Below are positions 28,748 to 36,467 of a stretch of 64,000 bases of DNA, in pieces. The stretch comes from Patiriisocius_A hiemis. Lineage in GTDB: Bacteria > Bacteroidota > Bacteroidia > Flavobacteriales > Flavobacteriaceae. Position 1 is the stretch's first letter; each line of letters begins with the position of its first letter. The stretch covers positions 1-64,000 of the forward strand of contig NZ_JAVRHZ010000001.1 of the NCBI RefSeq assembly GCF_031846325.1. The letters run 5' to 3'. The position numbers and the translations under genes are program-made. Under the pieces are notes generated by a model. That model saw only the letters and a program-made list of their open reading frames with translations. It was not told where the DNA came from and ran no database searches.

Positions 28748-29752
28748 ATGATAAAAACTTACTTGTCTTTTAAATCTCTTACGCAAGTATTACTGGAGAC
28801 TTCATCTGAAGCAGAGGAGGTTACAGTAGCAAAATCATTAGCAGCGCTTTATGAAGAACTGTTGGCACAGTCATCATCAAAAGATCAATACGCAAGCACA
28901 TTTCCTACTCATGTTGATGGCGGTATTGCACTTTCTTCTCAACATGCACTAGACTGCCTTCAAGATCCATTACGTACGGTTCGATTTATAAAAGCTACTT
29001 ATCATGCAATACGTGACGCTCAATCTATTTTTAAAAACCAGCAAATAGAATTGGTATACGCAGGTTGCGGTCCTGGAGCACCTATAGTACTGCCACTACT
29101 TTCTATGTTTTCTCCAAAAGAGCTAGCTATTACTTTAGTTGATATTAACCAAAGTTCAATTACATCGGTTGAGGCATTAATTAAATTTCTTGATGCTACT
29201 GCCTATTTCAGAAAAAGTTATTTAGGCAATGCTATAGAATACAAGCATGATACATCACTTCCATTACATATTGTAGTGAGTGAAACTATGGATAAGGGAT
29301 TAATCAAAGAGCCACAAGTTGCTATCACTCAAAATTTAGTGCCTCAATTAAATCCAAAGGGGATATTAATCCCAGAAGCTATAGACATATTTACAGAGCA
29401 TACTTTTTATTCAAAAGAACCATATTTCGATATTTATAAGAACGTATTGGAGTTAGGCCCTACCTATAAAAGCAGCGATACGCAATATCTATTTTCTATT
29501 AATAAGAATATTGCTCCTTCTCCAAATTTTGAATTTATTTCAGAAAACATTGAAGTCCCAGAGGATTTTACTGAAACTCCAGATGTTTCAATTTTTGCTA
29601 AGATTATTATTTATAAGGATCTAGAGTTATTAAAATCTAAATCCTTAATTAGTAATCCTTATTGTGTACAATCTTTATATAATATTTCTTCTAAAACATA
29701 CAGATTAAAACATACCACTATTGGTATCCCTAACTGGAAAATTTTAGAGTAA
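28748..29752 (+). CDS. PRMT-like SAM-dependent methyltransferase homologue A
   Basis: The 334-aa protein has a helical N-terminal part (about 1-95), then a Rossmann-type methyltransferase core. Motif I is VYAGCGPG (103-110) and a post-I acidic residue is D132 (LVDIN). Next is SETMDKGLIKE (178-188), in which E179 and E188 are nine residues apart, exactly as the two Glu of the double-E loop of protein arginine methyltransferases; GILIPE follows, as in PRMTs. A clear THW loop is not seen. It is paralogous to the gene at 31028 and is separated from it by a tail-collar gene and an intradiol-dioxygenase-like gene. No signal peptide is present, so it is cytoplasmic. Methylation of a protein side chain is an inference; the substrate is unknown. 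Confidence 0.65.
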   Translation: MIKTYLSFKSLTQVLLETSSEAEEVTVAKSLAALYEELLAQSSSKDQYASTFPTHVDGGIALSSQHALDCLQDPLRTVRFIKATYHAIRDAQSIFKNQQIELVYAGCGPGAPIVLPLLSMFSPKELAITLVDINQSSITSVEALIKFLDATAYFRKSYLGNAIEYKHDTSLPLHIVVSETMDKGLIKEPQVAITQNLVPQLNPKGILIPEAIDIFTEHTFYSKEPYFDIYKNVLELGPTYKSSDTQYLFSINKNIAPSPNFEFISENIEVPEDFTETPDVSIFAKIIIYKDLELLKSKSLISNPYCVQSLYNISSKTYRLKHTTIGIPNWKILE

Positions 29753-29760
29753 CTTATTTT

Positions 29761-30294
29761 TTAGTTTCTTGAAGGGAAAGTTCCCTGTAAAGCTATAATA
29801 TAATTTACTACCTGATAAGGTTGAATATTATTTATAGGAGTTGAGTTACCGCCTGCTACAGAAGCTGAATTAAGAATAATATCTGGTGTAGCAGTATTAA
29901 ATCCGTTTCCTGGTTCAAAAGTTCTTCCATTGACCATTCCTGGTGTAGCAATTGAAGAGCCAGTAGTTGCTGCTCCTTGTGTAGCATTAGCTGAGCTTAC
30001 ACGTAATGGTATTTGTGGTAAGTTAGCGTTTATAAGAGTGTTTGTTTCAAATCCTGATTTTTGACCAAGTTGTCTATTTGATAAACCTGGGCCGTTTCCA
30101 GCATGCATAGGGACACGTCCTCTAAGATCTGGCAAGCCAAAGGTGGTTCTGCCATCACCTCCATAAATTGTTCCTAGAATTGAGAAAAGTGCTGTGTTTT
30201 GTGAAATAGCTAATAATTGACCGTCACATAGTGCCCAACTTCTTGGAGCAAAATTTCCGCCAAACATTACAATCATTCCTATAAATGGTTCCAT
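29761..30294 (-). CDS. phage-tail-collar-domain protein (MdpB-like)
   Basis: The 177-aa protein starts with the family hallmark: MEPFIGMI, then NFAPRSWALCDGQLL, then ISQNTALFSILGTIYGGDGR and TFGLPDLRGRVPMH. These are the tail-collar domain motifs of 'microcystin-dependent protein' family members found in many bacteria without a phage. The rest is Gly/Ala/Ser/Asn-rich and ends QPYQVVNYIIALQG, also typical. There is no signal peptide, and no other tail genes are nearby, so it is not a prophage remnant. It lies between the two PRMT-like genes and on the same strand as the dioxygenase-like gene upstream (18 bp), so the pair is probably one transcript. Confidence 0.9.
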   Translation of the reverse strand: MEPFIGMIVMFGGNFAPRSWALCDGQLLAISQNTALFSILGTIYGGDGRTTFGLPDLRGRVPMHAGNGPGLSNRQLGQKSGFETNTLINANLPQIPLRVSSANATQGAATTGSSIATPGMVNGRTFEPGNGFNTATPDIILNSASVAGGNSTPINNIQPYQVVNYIIALQGTFPSRN

Positions 30295-30312
30295 AATAAA
30301 TTAATTTTTTGA

Positions 30313-30873
30313 TTAGTTAGTTGTGATATTAAAGTTAATTTGGGTTTCAAAAGACCCATTTTTCATTATTGGAAAAAGCTTTTTACCTAAAACATTATTT
30401 TTTTCCCAATGTTTTGATGTAATGTGTGCTTCATCATTTCCTAATAAAAGCTCTGAAGTTGTAACTCTACCTTCTTGAGTTATTTCAAAATGTATTCTTG
30501 GGTATTTACCTTCTTCTCTATCAGGGAAATCTGTCCAGAAAGTATATTCGCCTTTAGTATTAGTAGTAAATTTTCCTAAATGCCCGTATTGTTTAGATTT
30601 TGGCGAAAGATGCCAAATTTTAATTTGTGTATTTGCAAGTGGTGTTTTTCCGTCTTTGGAAAAAATTTTCCCCCAAACTTTTACAGATTTTGCAATAGCA
30701 AATGGTTTTCTAATATCATTGCTCTCTTCAAAATCTTTTTCAGTAAAAAGTAATTCAGTTGTGTTTTTTTCGGCGTTTGCAAAAGCTAAACTTGATGGGA
30801 GTAAAAATCCACCAGCTAATAATACTGAGGACTTGCCAAGGAAGTTTCTCCTTGAAGACTTGAAAGAATTCAT
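30313..30873 (-). CDS. Tat-exported intradiol-dioxygenase-like protein
   Basis: The 186-aa protein has a twin-arginine signal (SSRRNFLGK followed by a hydrophobic stretch ending ALAFA-like at about residue 33). The mature part is a beta-sandwich like that of intradiol ring-cleavage dioxygenases: VWGKIFSKDGKTPLANTQIKIWHL, split across strands, then GEYTFWTDFPD and YPRIHFEIT. In true enzymes the last motif is RPAHIHF with two iron-binding His; here it reads PRIHF, so one His appears replaced by Arg and iron binding may be impaired. It is probably periplasmic or surface-located. It is 18 bp upstream of the tail-collar gene. Loss of catalysis is inferred, not proved. Confidence 0.75.
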   Translation of the reverse strand: MNSFKSSRRNFLGKSSVLLAGGFLLPSSLAFANAEKNTTELLFTEKDFEESNDIRKPFAIAKSVKVWGKIFSKDGKTPLANTQIKIWHLSPKSKQYGHLGKFTTNTKGEYTFWTDFPDREEGKYPRIHFEITQEGRVTTSELLLGNDEAHITSKHWEKNNVLGKKLFPIMKNGSFETQINFNITTN

Positions 30874-31027
30874 AATTGTGGTTAATTAGTTGATATAAAT
30901 ATAGATAACTTTTTAGATTCTTTAAGTAGTTTGAATGTTAAAGTTGAATTTTAAAATAACTCTAGAACTTAAAATGTAACTTCAAGCACTATTTAAATTG
31001 TTAATTTAGCAACCAAATCGTGATCAC

Positions 31028-32056
31028 ATGCTAAACGAACTACAAAAACAATTAAATGATGTTTCCCAAGATCTTATAAAAGATAACTTATATCCTGGCG
31101 AAATTTTGGCATTGGTTAATAATTACAAAGAATTGCTTTTTGACTCGGTGTCTTTTAACGAGGGAGCCATAGAAGCACAAATGGATATCTCTACACATTC
31201 TGGTAGAGCCATAGCCCCTAAATGGGCTGGTATGTATATTAATGACTATCTAAGGACGTATCGTTTTTGCAAAGCAATTTTTAAAGCAACTAAAGATGTA
31301 ATAGAAAAGGAAGGTAAAGCTCATATTTTGTATGCAGGTACTGGGCCTTTTGCTTCACTTGTGCTTCCGTTGACTTATTTTTTTACAAATGAACAGCTAA
31401 AATTTACTTTACTTGAAATACATGAACATAGCTATTCTAAACTCCAACAAGTAATTAAAAAATTTGAATTGGAAGGCTATGTGGAAGATATTGTATGTTG
31501 TGATGCAGCAGAATACACCATTGAAAAACCAAACAGTATAAATATATTATTATCTGAAACTATGATGAACGCCTTAAAAGATGAGCATCAAGTGGCTATT
31601 ACTTATAATTTACTTAATCAACTTTCAGAAAAAACAATATTAATTCCTGAAAAAATTGAGTTAGCGCTTCTTGCAGTAAATGAAGATATCTATGACGCTA
31701 ATAAAAAGAGCTTAGATGAACCTCAAGCTTATTTTGATAAGCTAGGTTCTTTATTTACTTTAAACAAAAAGACTGTTTTTGATAATAAAGACCACTTTAA
31801 TAATGCCTTTCCAACTGTTACATTTAAAGAAGTAATTACAACTGTTCCGGAGGAAACTAACCAGAATTTTAATACGCTATCCATAGCTACAATAATTACA
31901 ATTTATAAAGACATTGGCTTAGATATAGATGATAGTGCATTAACACAGCTTCAAAAATTAATTGATTTAAATCCCATGTTGCAAACGGTAACACAACTTA
32001 AATCAAATTATAAATGTGGTAGAAAACCTGGACTGCAGTTTAAAATAACTAACTAA
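31028..32056 (+). CDS. PRMT-like SAM-dependent methyltransferase homologue B
   Basis: The 342-aa paralogue of the gene at 28748 has a shared N-terminal element (A half: LRTVRFIKA; here: LRTYRFCKA), motif I LYAGTGP (101-107), post-I acidic E130 (LLEIHEH), and SETMMNALKDE (176-186) with E177 and E186 nine residues apart as in the PRMT double-E loop, followed by ILIPEKIEL. The two proteins are clearly homologous but well diverged. A weak -7 element TAATTTAG lies at 31002-31009. The gene is divergent from the dioxygenase-like gene and is followed by a strong hairpin. Function is inferred only from motifs; a cytoplasmic methyltransferase acting on a partner encoded here is possible. Confidence 0.65.
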   Translation: MLNELQKQLNDVSQDLIKDNLYPGEILALVNNYKELLFDSVSFNEGAIEAQMDISTHSGRAIAPKWAGMYINDYLRTYRFCKAIFKATKDVIEKEGKAHILYAGTGPFASLVLPLTYFFTNEQLKFTLLEIHEHSYSKLQQVIKKFELEGYVEDIVCCDAAEYTIEKPNSINILLSETMMNALKDEHQVAITYNLLNQLSEKTILIPEKIELALLAVNEDIYDANKKSLDEPQAYFDKLGSLFTLNKKTVFDNKDHFNNAFPTVTFKEVITTVPEETNQNFNTLSIATIITIYKDIGLDIDDSALTQLQKLIDLNPMLQTVTQLKSNYKCGRKPGLQFKITN

Positions 32057-32095
32057 AGAAAAAAGGTTACTTAATGTGTTATTAAGTAACCTTTG
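32057..32095 (-). terminator. strong terminator between methyltransferase B and htpG
   Basis: A perfect 14-bp stem (AAAGGTTACTTAAT / ATTAAGTAACCTTT) has a 5-base loop. On the minus strand it is followed by TTTTTTCTTT, so it ends htpG; it may also stop the convergent methyltransferase transcript. Confidence 0.88.
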
Positions 32096-32117
32096 AAAAA
32101 TTATAAAATGAGATGGT

Positions 32118-34010
32118 TTACTTTATCATCTCATAACTACGCTTAATAAAAGCAGTCATGTCTTCTCCTTTAAGAAGTCCTTTGCTTAGTTTAGCTAAAT
32201 CTAAAGCTTGACTAGTAAGACGTTCTTTTTTCTTCTTTGTCTTTGTATTTAAAATTTCAACAACCAACTCGTGATTAGTGTTCACAATAAGGTTATACAT
32301 ATCTGGCATATTACCCATACCAAACATTCCACCGCCACCGCCAGTTTTTTGCATGTCCTTCATACGGCGCATGAATTCTGGTTCTGTGATTATAAATGGG
32401 TTTGAACTACTGTCCATAGCTTCTAGCTGAACTGTAAATTTTTCTGAAGGAATAGTTTCAGTTAAAAACGTTTTTAAAGTCTCTTGTTCTTCTTCCGAAA
32501 GTTTTGAAATTGTTGTGTCTTCTTTCTTTATAAGGTTATCAATGTGATCTCCATCTACACGAGCAAATGTTACCTTCTCTTTTTCAGATTCTAATTTCTG
32601 AATTAAATGTGCAATAATTGGAGAATCTAACAATAATACTTCATATCCTTTATCTTTTGCAGCCTGAATATAGCTATGTTGCTCCTCTTTATTTGATGCA
32701 TATAACAACACTAACTTATCATCTTTATCTGTTTGTGTAGCTTTTACTTTTTCTTTTAGCTCTTCATACGTATAATACGTTCCATCTACTGTTGGGTATA
32801 GTGCAAATTTTTGTGCTTTTTCGAAGAATTTATCTTCTGTAAGCATTCCGTATTCAATAACAATCTTAATGTCATCCCATTTCTTTTCAAAGTCTTCTCT
32901 ATTATCGTTAAAAAGACTTTTTAGTTTATCTGCTACTTTACGAGTGATGTAACTAGAGATCTTTTTTACAGCTCCATCTGCCTGAAGATAACTTCTTGAA
33001 ACATTAAGTGGGATATCTGGAGAGTCTATTACACCTCGTAGCATAGTTAAAAACTCAGGTACAATACCCTCAACATTATCTGTAACAAATACTTGGTTTT
33101 GATAAAGCTGAATTTTATCCTTCTGGATACTCATATCATTAGTCATCTTAGGGAAGTACAAAATTCCTGTAAGATTAAAAGGATAATCTACGTTGAGGTG
33201 TATATTAAATAAAGGTTCCTCAAATTGCATAGGGTACAGCTCTCTATAAAAACTTGAGTAGTCTTTATCTTCTAGATCTGTAGGTTGCTTTGTCCAAGCC
33301 GGAGTTGGATTGTTAATAATATTGTCTACTTCTTGAGTAGGAGCAGGGTCATCTTCTTTTGCATCTTCTGGCTTTGGAAGTGTTTCAGTTTTAGTTCCAA
33401 ATTTAATTGGAATAGGCATAAACTTATTATACTTCACAAGCAACTCATTAATTCTAGAGTCTTCTAGAAATTCAGTTTCATCTTCTGCAATGTGTAATAT
33501 AATTTCAGTTCCTCTTTCGGTTTTATCAGTTTCTTCAAGCGTGTAATTAGGAGAACCATCACATGTCCAATGTGCTGCAGGTTCATCCTTGTAACTTTTA
33601 GTTATAATTTCAACTTTAGAAGCAACCATAAAAGCAGAGTAGAAACCAAGACCAAAATGACCAATAATACCTGCATCGTCTCCTTGCTTATCTTTATATT
33701 TTTCTATAAACTCTTCGGCTCCAGAAAAGGCAATTTGGTTGATGTATTTTTCAACTTCGTCTTTAGTCATCCCAATACCTTGATCGATAATATGGATTTT
33801 TTTGTTGTCCTTATCCACTTTTACCTCAATCATTGGATTGCCATATTCTACGCTGGCTTCACCAATATTGGTTAAATGTTTTAGCTTAAGAGTAGCATCT
33901 GTTGCATTAGAAATTAACTCTCTTAAAAATATTTCGTGGTCGCTGTATAAAAACTTTTTAATTAACGGAAAGATATTCTCTACCGATACATTAATAGTCC
34001 CTGTGCTCAT
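32118..34010 (-). CDS. htpG: HSP90-family chaperone HtpG
   Basis: The 630-aa ATP-dependent cytoplasmic chaperone has a GHKL ATPase N-domain with motifs ELISNATDATLKL, DQGIGMT and GHFGLGFYSAFMVA, a middle domain with the catalytic-loop region PLNVSRSYLQ, and a C-terminal dimerisation domain. The Met/Gly-rich segment near residue 560 (GGGGGMFGMGNMPDM) is usual in Bacteroidota HtpG. Length and start are normal. It is monocistronic, bounded by a strong terminator downstream and a 212-bp divergent gap upstream in which I see no clear TAnnTTTG on the minus strand. Heat induction is possible but not shown. Confidence 0.96.
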   Translation of the reverse strand: MSTGTINVSVENIFPLIKKFLYSDHEIFLRELISNATDATLKLKHLTNIGEASVEYGNPMIEVKVDKDNKKIHIIDQGIGMTKDEVEKYINQIAFSGAEEFIEKYKDKQGDDAGIIGHFGLGFYSAFMVASKVEIITKSYKDEPAAHWTCDGSPNYTLEETDKTERGTEIILHIAEDETEFLEDSRINELLVKYNKFMPIPIKFGTKTETLPKPEDAKEDDPAPTQEVDNIINNPTPAWTKQPTDLEDKDYSSFYRELYPMQFEEPLFNIHLNVDYPFNLTGILYFPKMTNDMSIQKDKIQLYQNQVFVTDNVEGIVPEFLTMLRGVIDSPDIPLNVSRSYLQADGAVKKISSYITRKVADKLKSLFNDNREDFEKKWDDIKIVIEYGMLTEDKFFEKAQKFALYPTVDGTYYTYEELKEKVKATQTDKDDKLVLLYASNKEEQHSYIQAAKDKGYEVLLLDSPIIAHLIQKLESEKEKVTFARVDGDHIDNLIKKEDTTISKLSEEEQETLKTFLTETIPSEKFTVQLEAMDSSSNPFIITEPEFMRRMKDMQKTGGGGGMFGMGNMPDMYNLIVNTNHELVVEILNTKTKKKKERLTSQALDLAKLSKGLLKGEDMTAFIKRSYEMIK

Positions 34011-34112
34011 TGTTATAATTTTTTAGTTATATGCGTTGTATAACAAAGAAAATACCAATACAGATTTTGTGACATGATGGCAGAAGTATTGACAGATTAT
34101 GTCCGAATATTT

Positions 34113-34135
34113 AACAAAGTATTTTGTTTAACAAA
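34113..34135. promoter_or_regulatory. AACAAA / TTTGTT inverted half-sites (candidate TetR operator)
   Basis: AACAAA (34113-34118), TTTGTT (34123-34128) and AACAAA (34130-34135) form two overlapping inverted repeats about 25 bases before the -7 element of the TetR-type gene. Autoregulation by that gene's product is inferred. Confidence 0.45.
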
Positions 34136-34159
34136 TAGAATAATAAATTAAACGTTTCG

Positions 34160-34167
34160 TATCTTTA
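34160..34167 (+). promoter_or_regulatory. candidate -7 element of the tetR-abc1 operon
   Basis: TATCTTTA is 7 of 8 to TAnnTTTG, 55 bp before the TetR-type ATG. The same octamer recurs at 36268 after a similar inverted repeat. Confidence 0.4.
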
Positions 34168-34222
34168 CACTAGAAATTAATGTTTATAAATATCACAATA
34201 TCTGTGAATTAATATTGAAAAT

Positions 34223-34891
34223 ATGGCTGCTAAAAAAACAACATCAAAATCCAAAAAAATATCCAGAGAACAAGTAATTGAAGCATATATGACTACTGTT
34301 TTAGATGCTGAAACAACTCCTAAAAGTGTCTACAAGTTTTGTAAAGAAAATAATTTTACCGAAGATGAGTTTTACAGCTTTTTTGGATCGTTTGATGGAT
34401 TGAAAGATAGTATTTGGACTACATTTTTTGATCATTCTATGAAACTAGCTCATAAAAATAAAGAGTATGAACACTTTAGTAATAAAGAGAAGATGCTCAC
34501 TTTTTTCTATACTTTTTTTGAATTACTTACGGCAAACAGGAGTTATGTTTTATTTACGTTATCACAAGATAGAGATATGCTTAAAAATATGATGCAACTT
34601 AAGGGTTTGCGTAAGCATGTAAAGGAGTTTGCTGCAGGATTAATTGAAGAGCAAAATGATACAAAATCAATAAAAATTTTAAAACAACCGGTATCTGTAT
34701 TTTCTGAAGGAGCTTGGTTGCAAACACTTTTTATTATGAAGTACTGGATGGAAGACAACTCTCCTTCTTTTGAGAAAACAGATATTGTTATTGAAAAATC
34801 TGTGAGAGCCATTTTTGATGTCTTTGAAACAACTCCACTAGAGAGTGTTTTAGATTTCGGGAAATTTTTGTGGAAAGAAAAAATGAATTAA
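34223..34891 (+). CDS. TetR-type transcriptional regulator
   Basis: The 222-aa protein has a lysine-rich N-terminus, then a divergent TetR HTH (about 14-65: ISREQVIEAYM, SVYKFCKENNFTEDEFYSFFGSFDGLKDSIW) and an all-helical ligand/dimerisation domain. It lies 14 bp before the ABC1 kinase gene on the same strand, so they form an operon. The inverted AACAAA/TTTGTT repeat upstream is a plausible self-binding site. The ligand is unknown. The pairing of this TetR subgroup with an ABC1 kinase suggests control of lipid or quinone related functions, but that is inference. Confidence 0.85.
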   Translation: MAAKKTTSKSKKISREQVIEAYMTTVLDAETTPKSVYKFCKENNFTEDEFYSFFGSFDGLKDSIWTTFFDHSMKLAHKNKEYEHFSNKEKMLTFFYTFFELLTANRSYVLFTLSQDRDMLKNMMQLKGLRKHVKEFAAGLIEEQNDTKSIKILKQPVSVFSEGAWLQTLFIMKYWMEDNSPSFEKTDIVIEKSVRAIFDVFETTPLESVLDFGKFLWKEKMN

Positions 34892-34904
34892 TTAGATAGA
34901 ACTA

Positions 34905-36215
34905 TTGAAAACATTAGACAGTATACCAACAGGTAAGATTAGTAGAGCATCAAAACTTGTAAAAACAGGTGTTAAAGTAGGAGGGAACTATTTGAAGTAT
35001 TACGGAGAAAAATTTGTTAACTCTGAAACTACTAAAGATAAGCTTAATGAGAATAATGCAGAAGCTATTTATAGCAGTCTTAAAGACCTTAAAGGGTCAG
35101 CATTAAAAGTAGCACAAATGTTAAGCATGGAAAAAAACATTATGCCAAAAGCATATGTTGAAAAATTTTCCCTAGCACAGTTTCAAGTACCTCCATTATC
35201 TGCTCCATTAGTTAGAAAGACATTTAATAAATATTTTGGGAAGTATCCAGAGGACTTGTACGATAGTTTTGAAGCTAACTCTGTTGCAGCTGCTAGTATA
35301 GGACAAGTACATAAAGCAGAGAAGAATGAAAAAAAATTAGCGGTTAAAATTCAATATCCTGGTGTTGCCGAAAGTATAAGTAGTGACCTTGCATTGGTTA
35401 AACCAGTAGCTATGAAGATGTTTAATATTAAAGGTAAGGATAGCGACAAATATTTTAAAGAAGTAGAACAGAAGCTCCTTGAAGAAACTGATTATACCTT
35501 AGAAGTTAAGCAAAGTAAAGAAATTACAGAAGCTTGTAAACATATCCCTAACCTTAAGTTTCCTAAATACTATCCAGAATTAAGTAATAATCGTATTATA
35601 ACTATGGATTGGATGCAAGGTGAACATCTATCTGAATTTACAACGAAAAATGCGAATAAAGTTAAGGCAAACAAAATAGGACAAGCGCTTTGGGACTTTT
35701 ATATGTTTCAAATGCATGAGCTTAAAAGAGTACATGCAGACCCTCATCCAGGAAATTTTTTAGTTGATAACGATAGTAATCTTGTGGCAATAGACTTTGG
35801 ATGCATTAAAGAAGTTCCTGAAGAGTTTTATGTTCCTTACTTTGAACTAGCTAAGCCAGAAAACATTAATAATCCAGAAGTGTTTTTGCAAAAACTATAC
35901 GAACTAGAAATCCTAAAGCAAGAAGATACTCCAGAAGAAATTAAGTTCTTTTCAGAGTTATTCCACGAAATGTTGAGTCTTTTTACTAAGCCTTTTCATG
36001 GGGAAGAGTTTGATTTTAGTGATGCTATATTTTTCGGACAAATAGCAGATTTAAGTGATAAATATTCAAAAGATACTGAAATAAGAAAAATGAATGGTAA
36101 TAGAGGCTCCAAACATTTTTTATACATCAACCGAACCTTTTTTGGATTGTATAATTTATTAAATGATTTAGGGGCAAAAGTTAAAGTGAACAATTATAAA
36201 ACCATTGAATTTTAA
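34905..36215 (+). CDS. ABC1/UbiB (AarF) family atypical kinase
   Basis: The 436-aa protein is read from a TTG start at 34905. The first in-frame ATG would remove about 68 residues, including part of the family's N-terminal extension, so TTG is preferred. Family motifs are visible: the KxGQ-type segment LKGSALKVAQML (Gly replaced by Ala), the Ala-rich loop AAASIGQVHKA, the ATP Lys in AVKIQYPG, the catalytic HADPHPGNFL and the metal-binding IDFGC. UbiB/ADCK proteins are ATPases or kinases supporting isoprenoid-quinone metabolism and lipid homeostasis. It follows the TetR gene by 14 bp, is probably co-transcribed, and is likely membrane associated. Confidence 0.9.
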   Translation: MKTLDSIPTGKISRASKLVKTGVKVGGNYLKYYGEKFVNSETTKDKLNENNAEAIYSSLKDLKGSALKVAQMLSMEKNIMPKAYVEKFSLAQFQVPPLSAPLVRKTFNKYFGKYPEDLYDSFEANSVAAASIGQVHKAEKNEKKLAVKIQYPGVAESISSDLALVKPVAMKMFNIKGKDSDKYFKEVEQKLLEETDYTLEVKQSKEITEACKHIPNLKFPKYYPELSNNRIITMDWMQGEHLSEFTTKNANKVKANKIGQALWDFYMFQMHELKRVHADPHPGNFLVDNDSNLVAIDFGCIKEVPEEFYVPYFELAKPENINNPEVFLQKLYELEILKQEDTPEEIKFFSELFHEMLSLFTKPFHGEEFDFSDAIFFGQIADLSDKYSKDTEIRKMNGNRGSKHFLYINRTFFGLYNLLNDLGAKVKVNNYKTIEF

Positions 36216-36221
36216 AATATT

Positions 36222-36235
36222 AACAAAAGTTTGTT
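36222..36235. promoter_or_regulatory. second AACAAA / TTTGTT inverted repeat
   Basis: AACAAA-AG-TTTGTT lies 7 bp after the ABC1 stop and 33 bp before another TATCTTTA octamer (36268-36275). The arrangement copies the one upstream of the TetR gene, suggesting a second promoter under the same regulator. Confidence 0.4.
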
Positions 36236-36280
36236 TAATTATTATGAAATATTATTAAACAATACTTTATCTTTATATAA

Positions 36281-36372
36281 CGAAACGAGATAATTGCTAT
36301 GAAAAAGTAATTGTTATCTATCGTTTTATTGGTTAGGTTGTTAGAAAGGAGAAGTATCACTTCTCCTTTCAT
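36281..36372 (+). ncRNA. possible small structured RNA downstream of the TetR-ABC1 operon
   Basis: No ORF fits here. After a TATCTTTA -7 candidate (36268-36275), AAACGA-GATAA (36283-36293) can pair with TTATC-TA-TCGTTT (36314-36326, TA bulge). An 11-bp perfect hairpin GAAAGGAGAAG / CTTCTCCTTTC (36344-36370) follows, as in a terminator. The predicted RNA is about 90 nt. This is a prediction from structure only; it could instead be a 3' end structure of the ABC1 mRNA. Confidence 0.3.
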
Positions 36373-36374
36373 TA
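36344..36374 (+). terminator. hairpin between ABC1 kinase and FabH-like genes
   Basis: An 11-bp perfect stem with loop TATCA is followed by ATTATTTAAT, a weak U-tract. It isolates the fabH-like gene from the upstream operon. Confidence 0.55.
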
Positions 36375-36467
36375 TTTAATATATTATGCATGCATAGCTA
36401 ATCAATTCAAAAAAATTTATTTCTCTACACCTTATATGTATCTTGGCACACTTCAATTATAATAATT

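Noticed and set aside
29761..30294. Prophage remnant
   Set aside because: Only the tail-collar protein is phage-like; no integrase, capsid, portal or lysis gene is nearby, and MdpB-type proteins are common in non-phage contexts.
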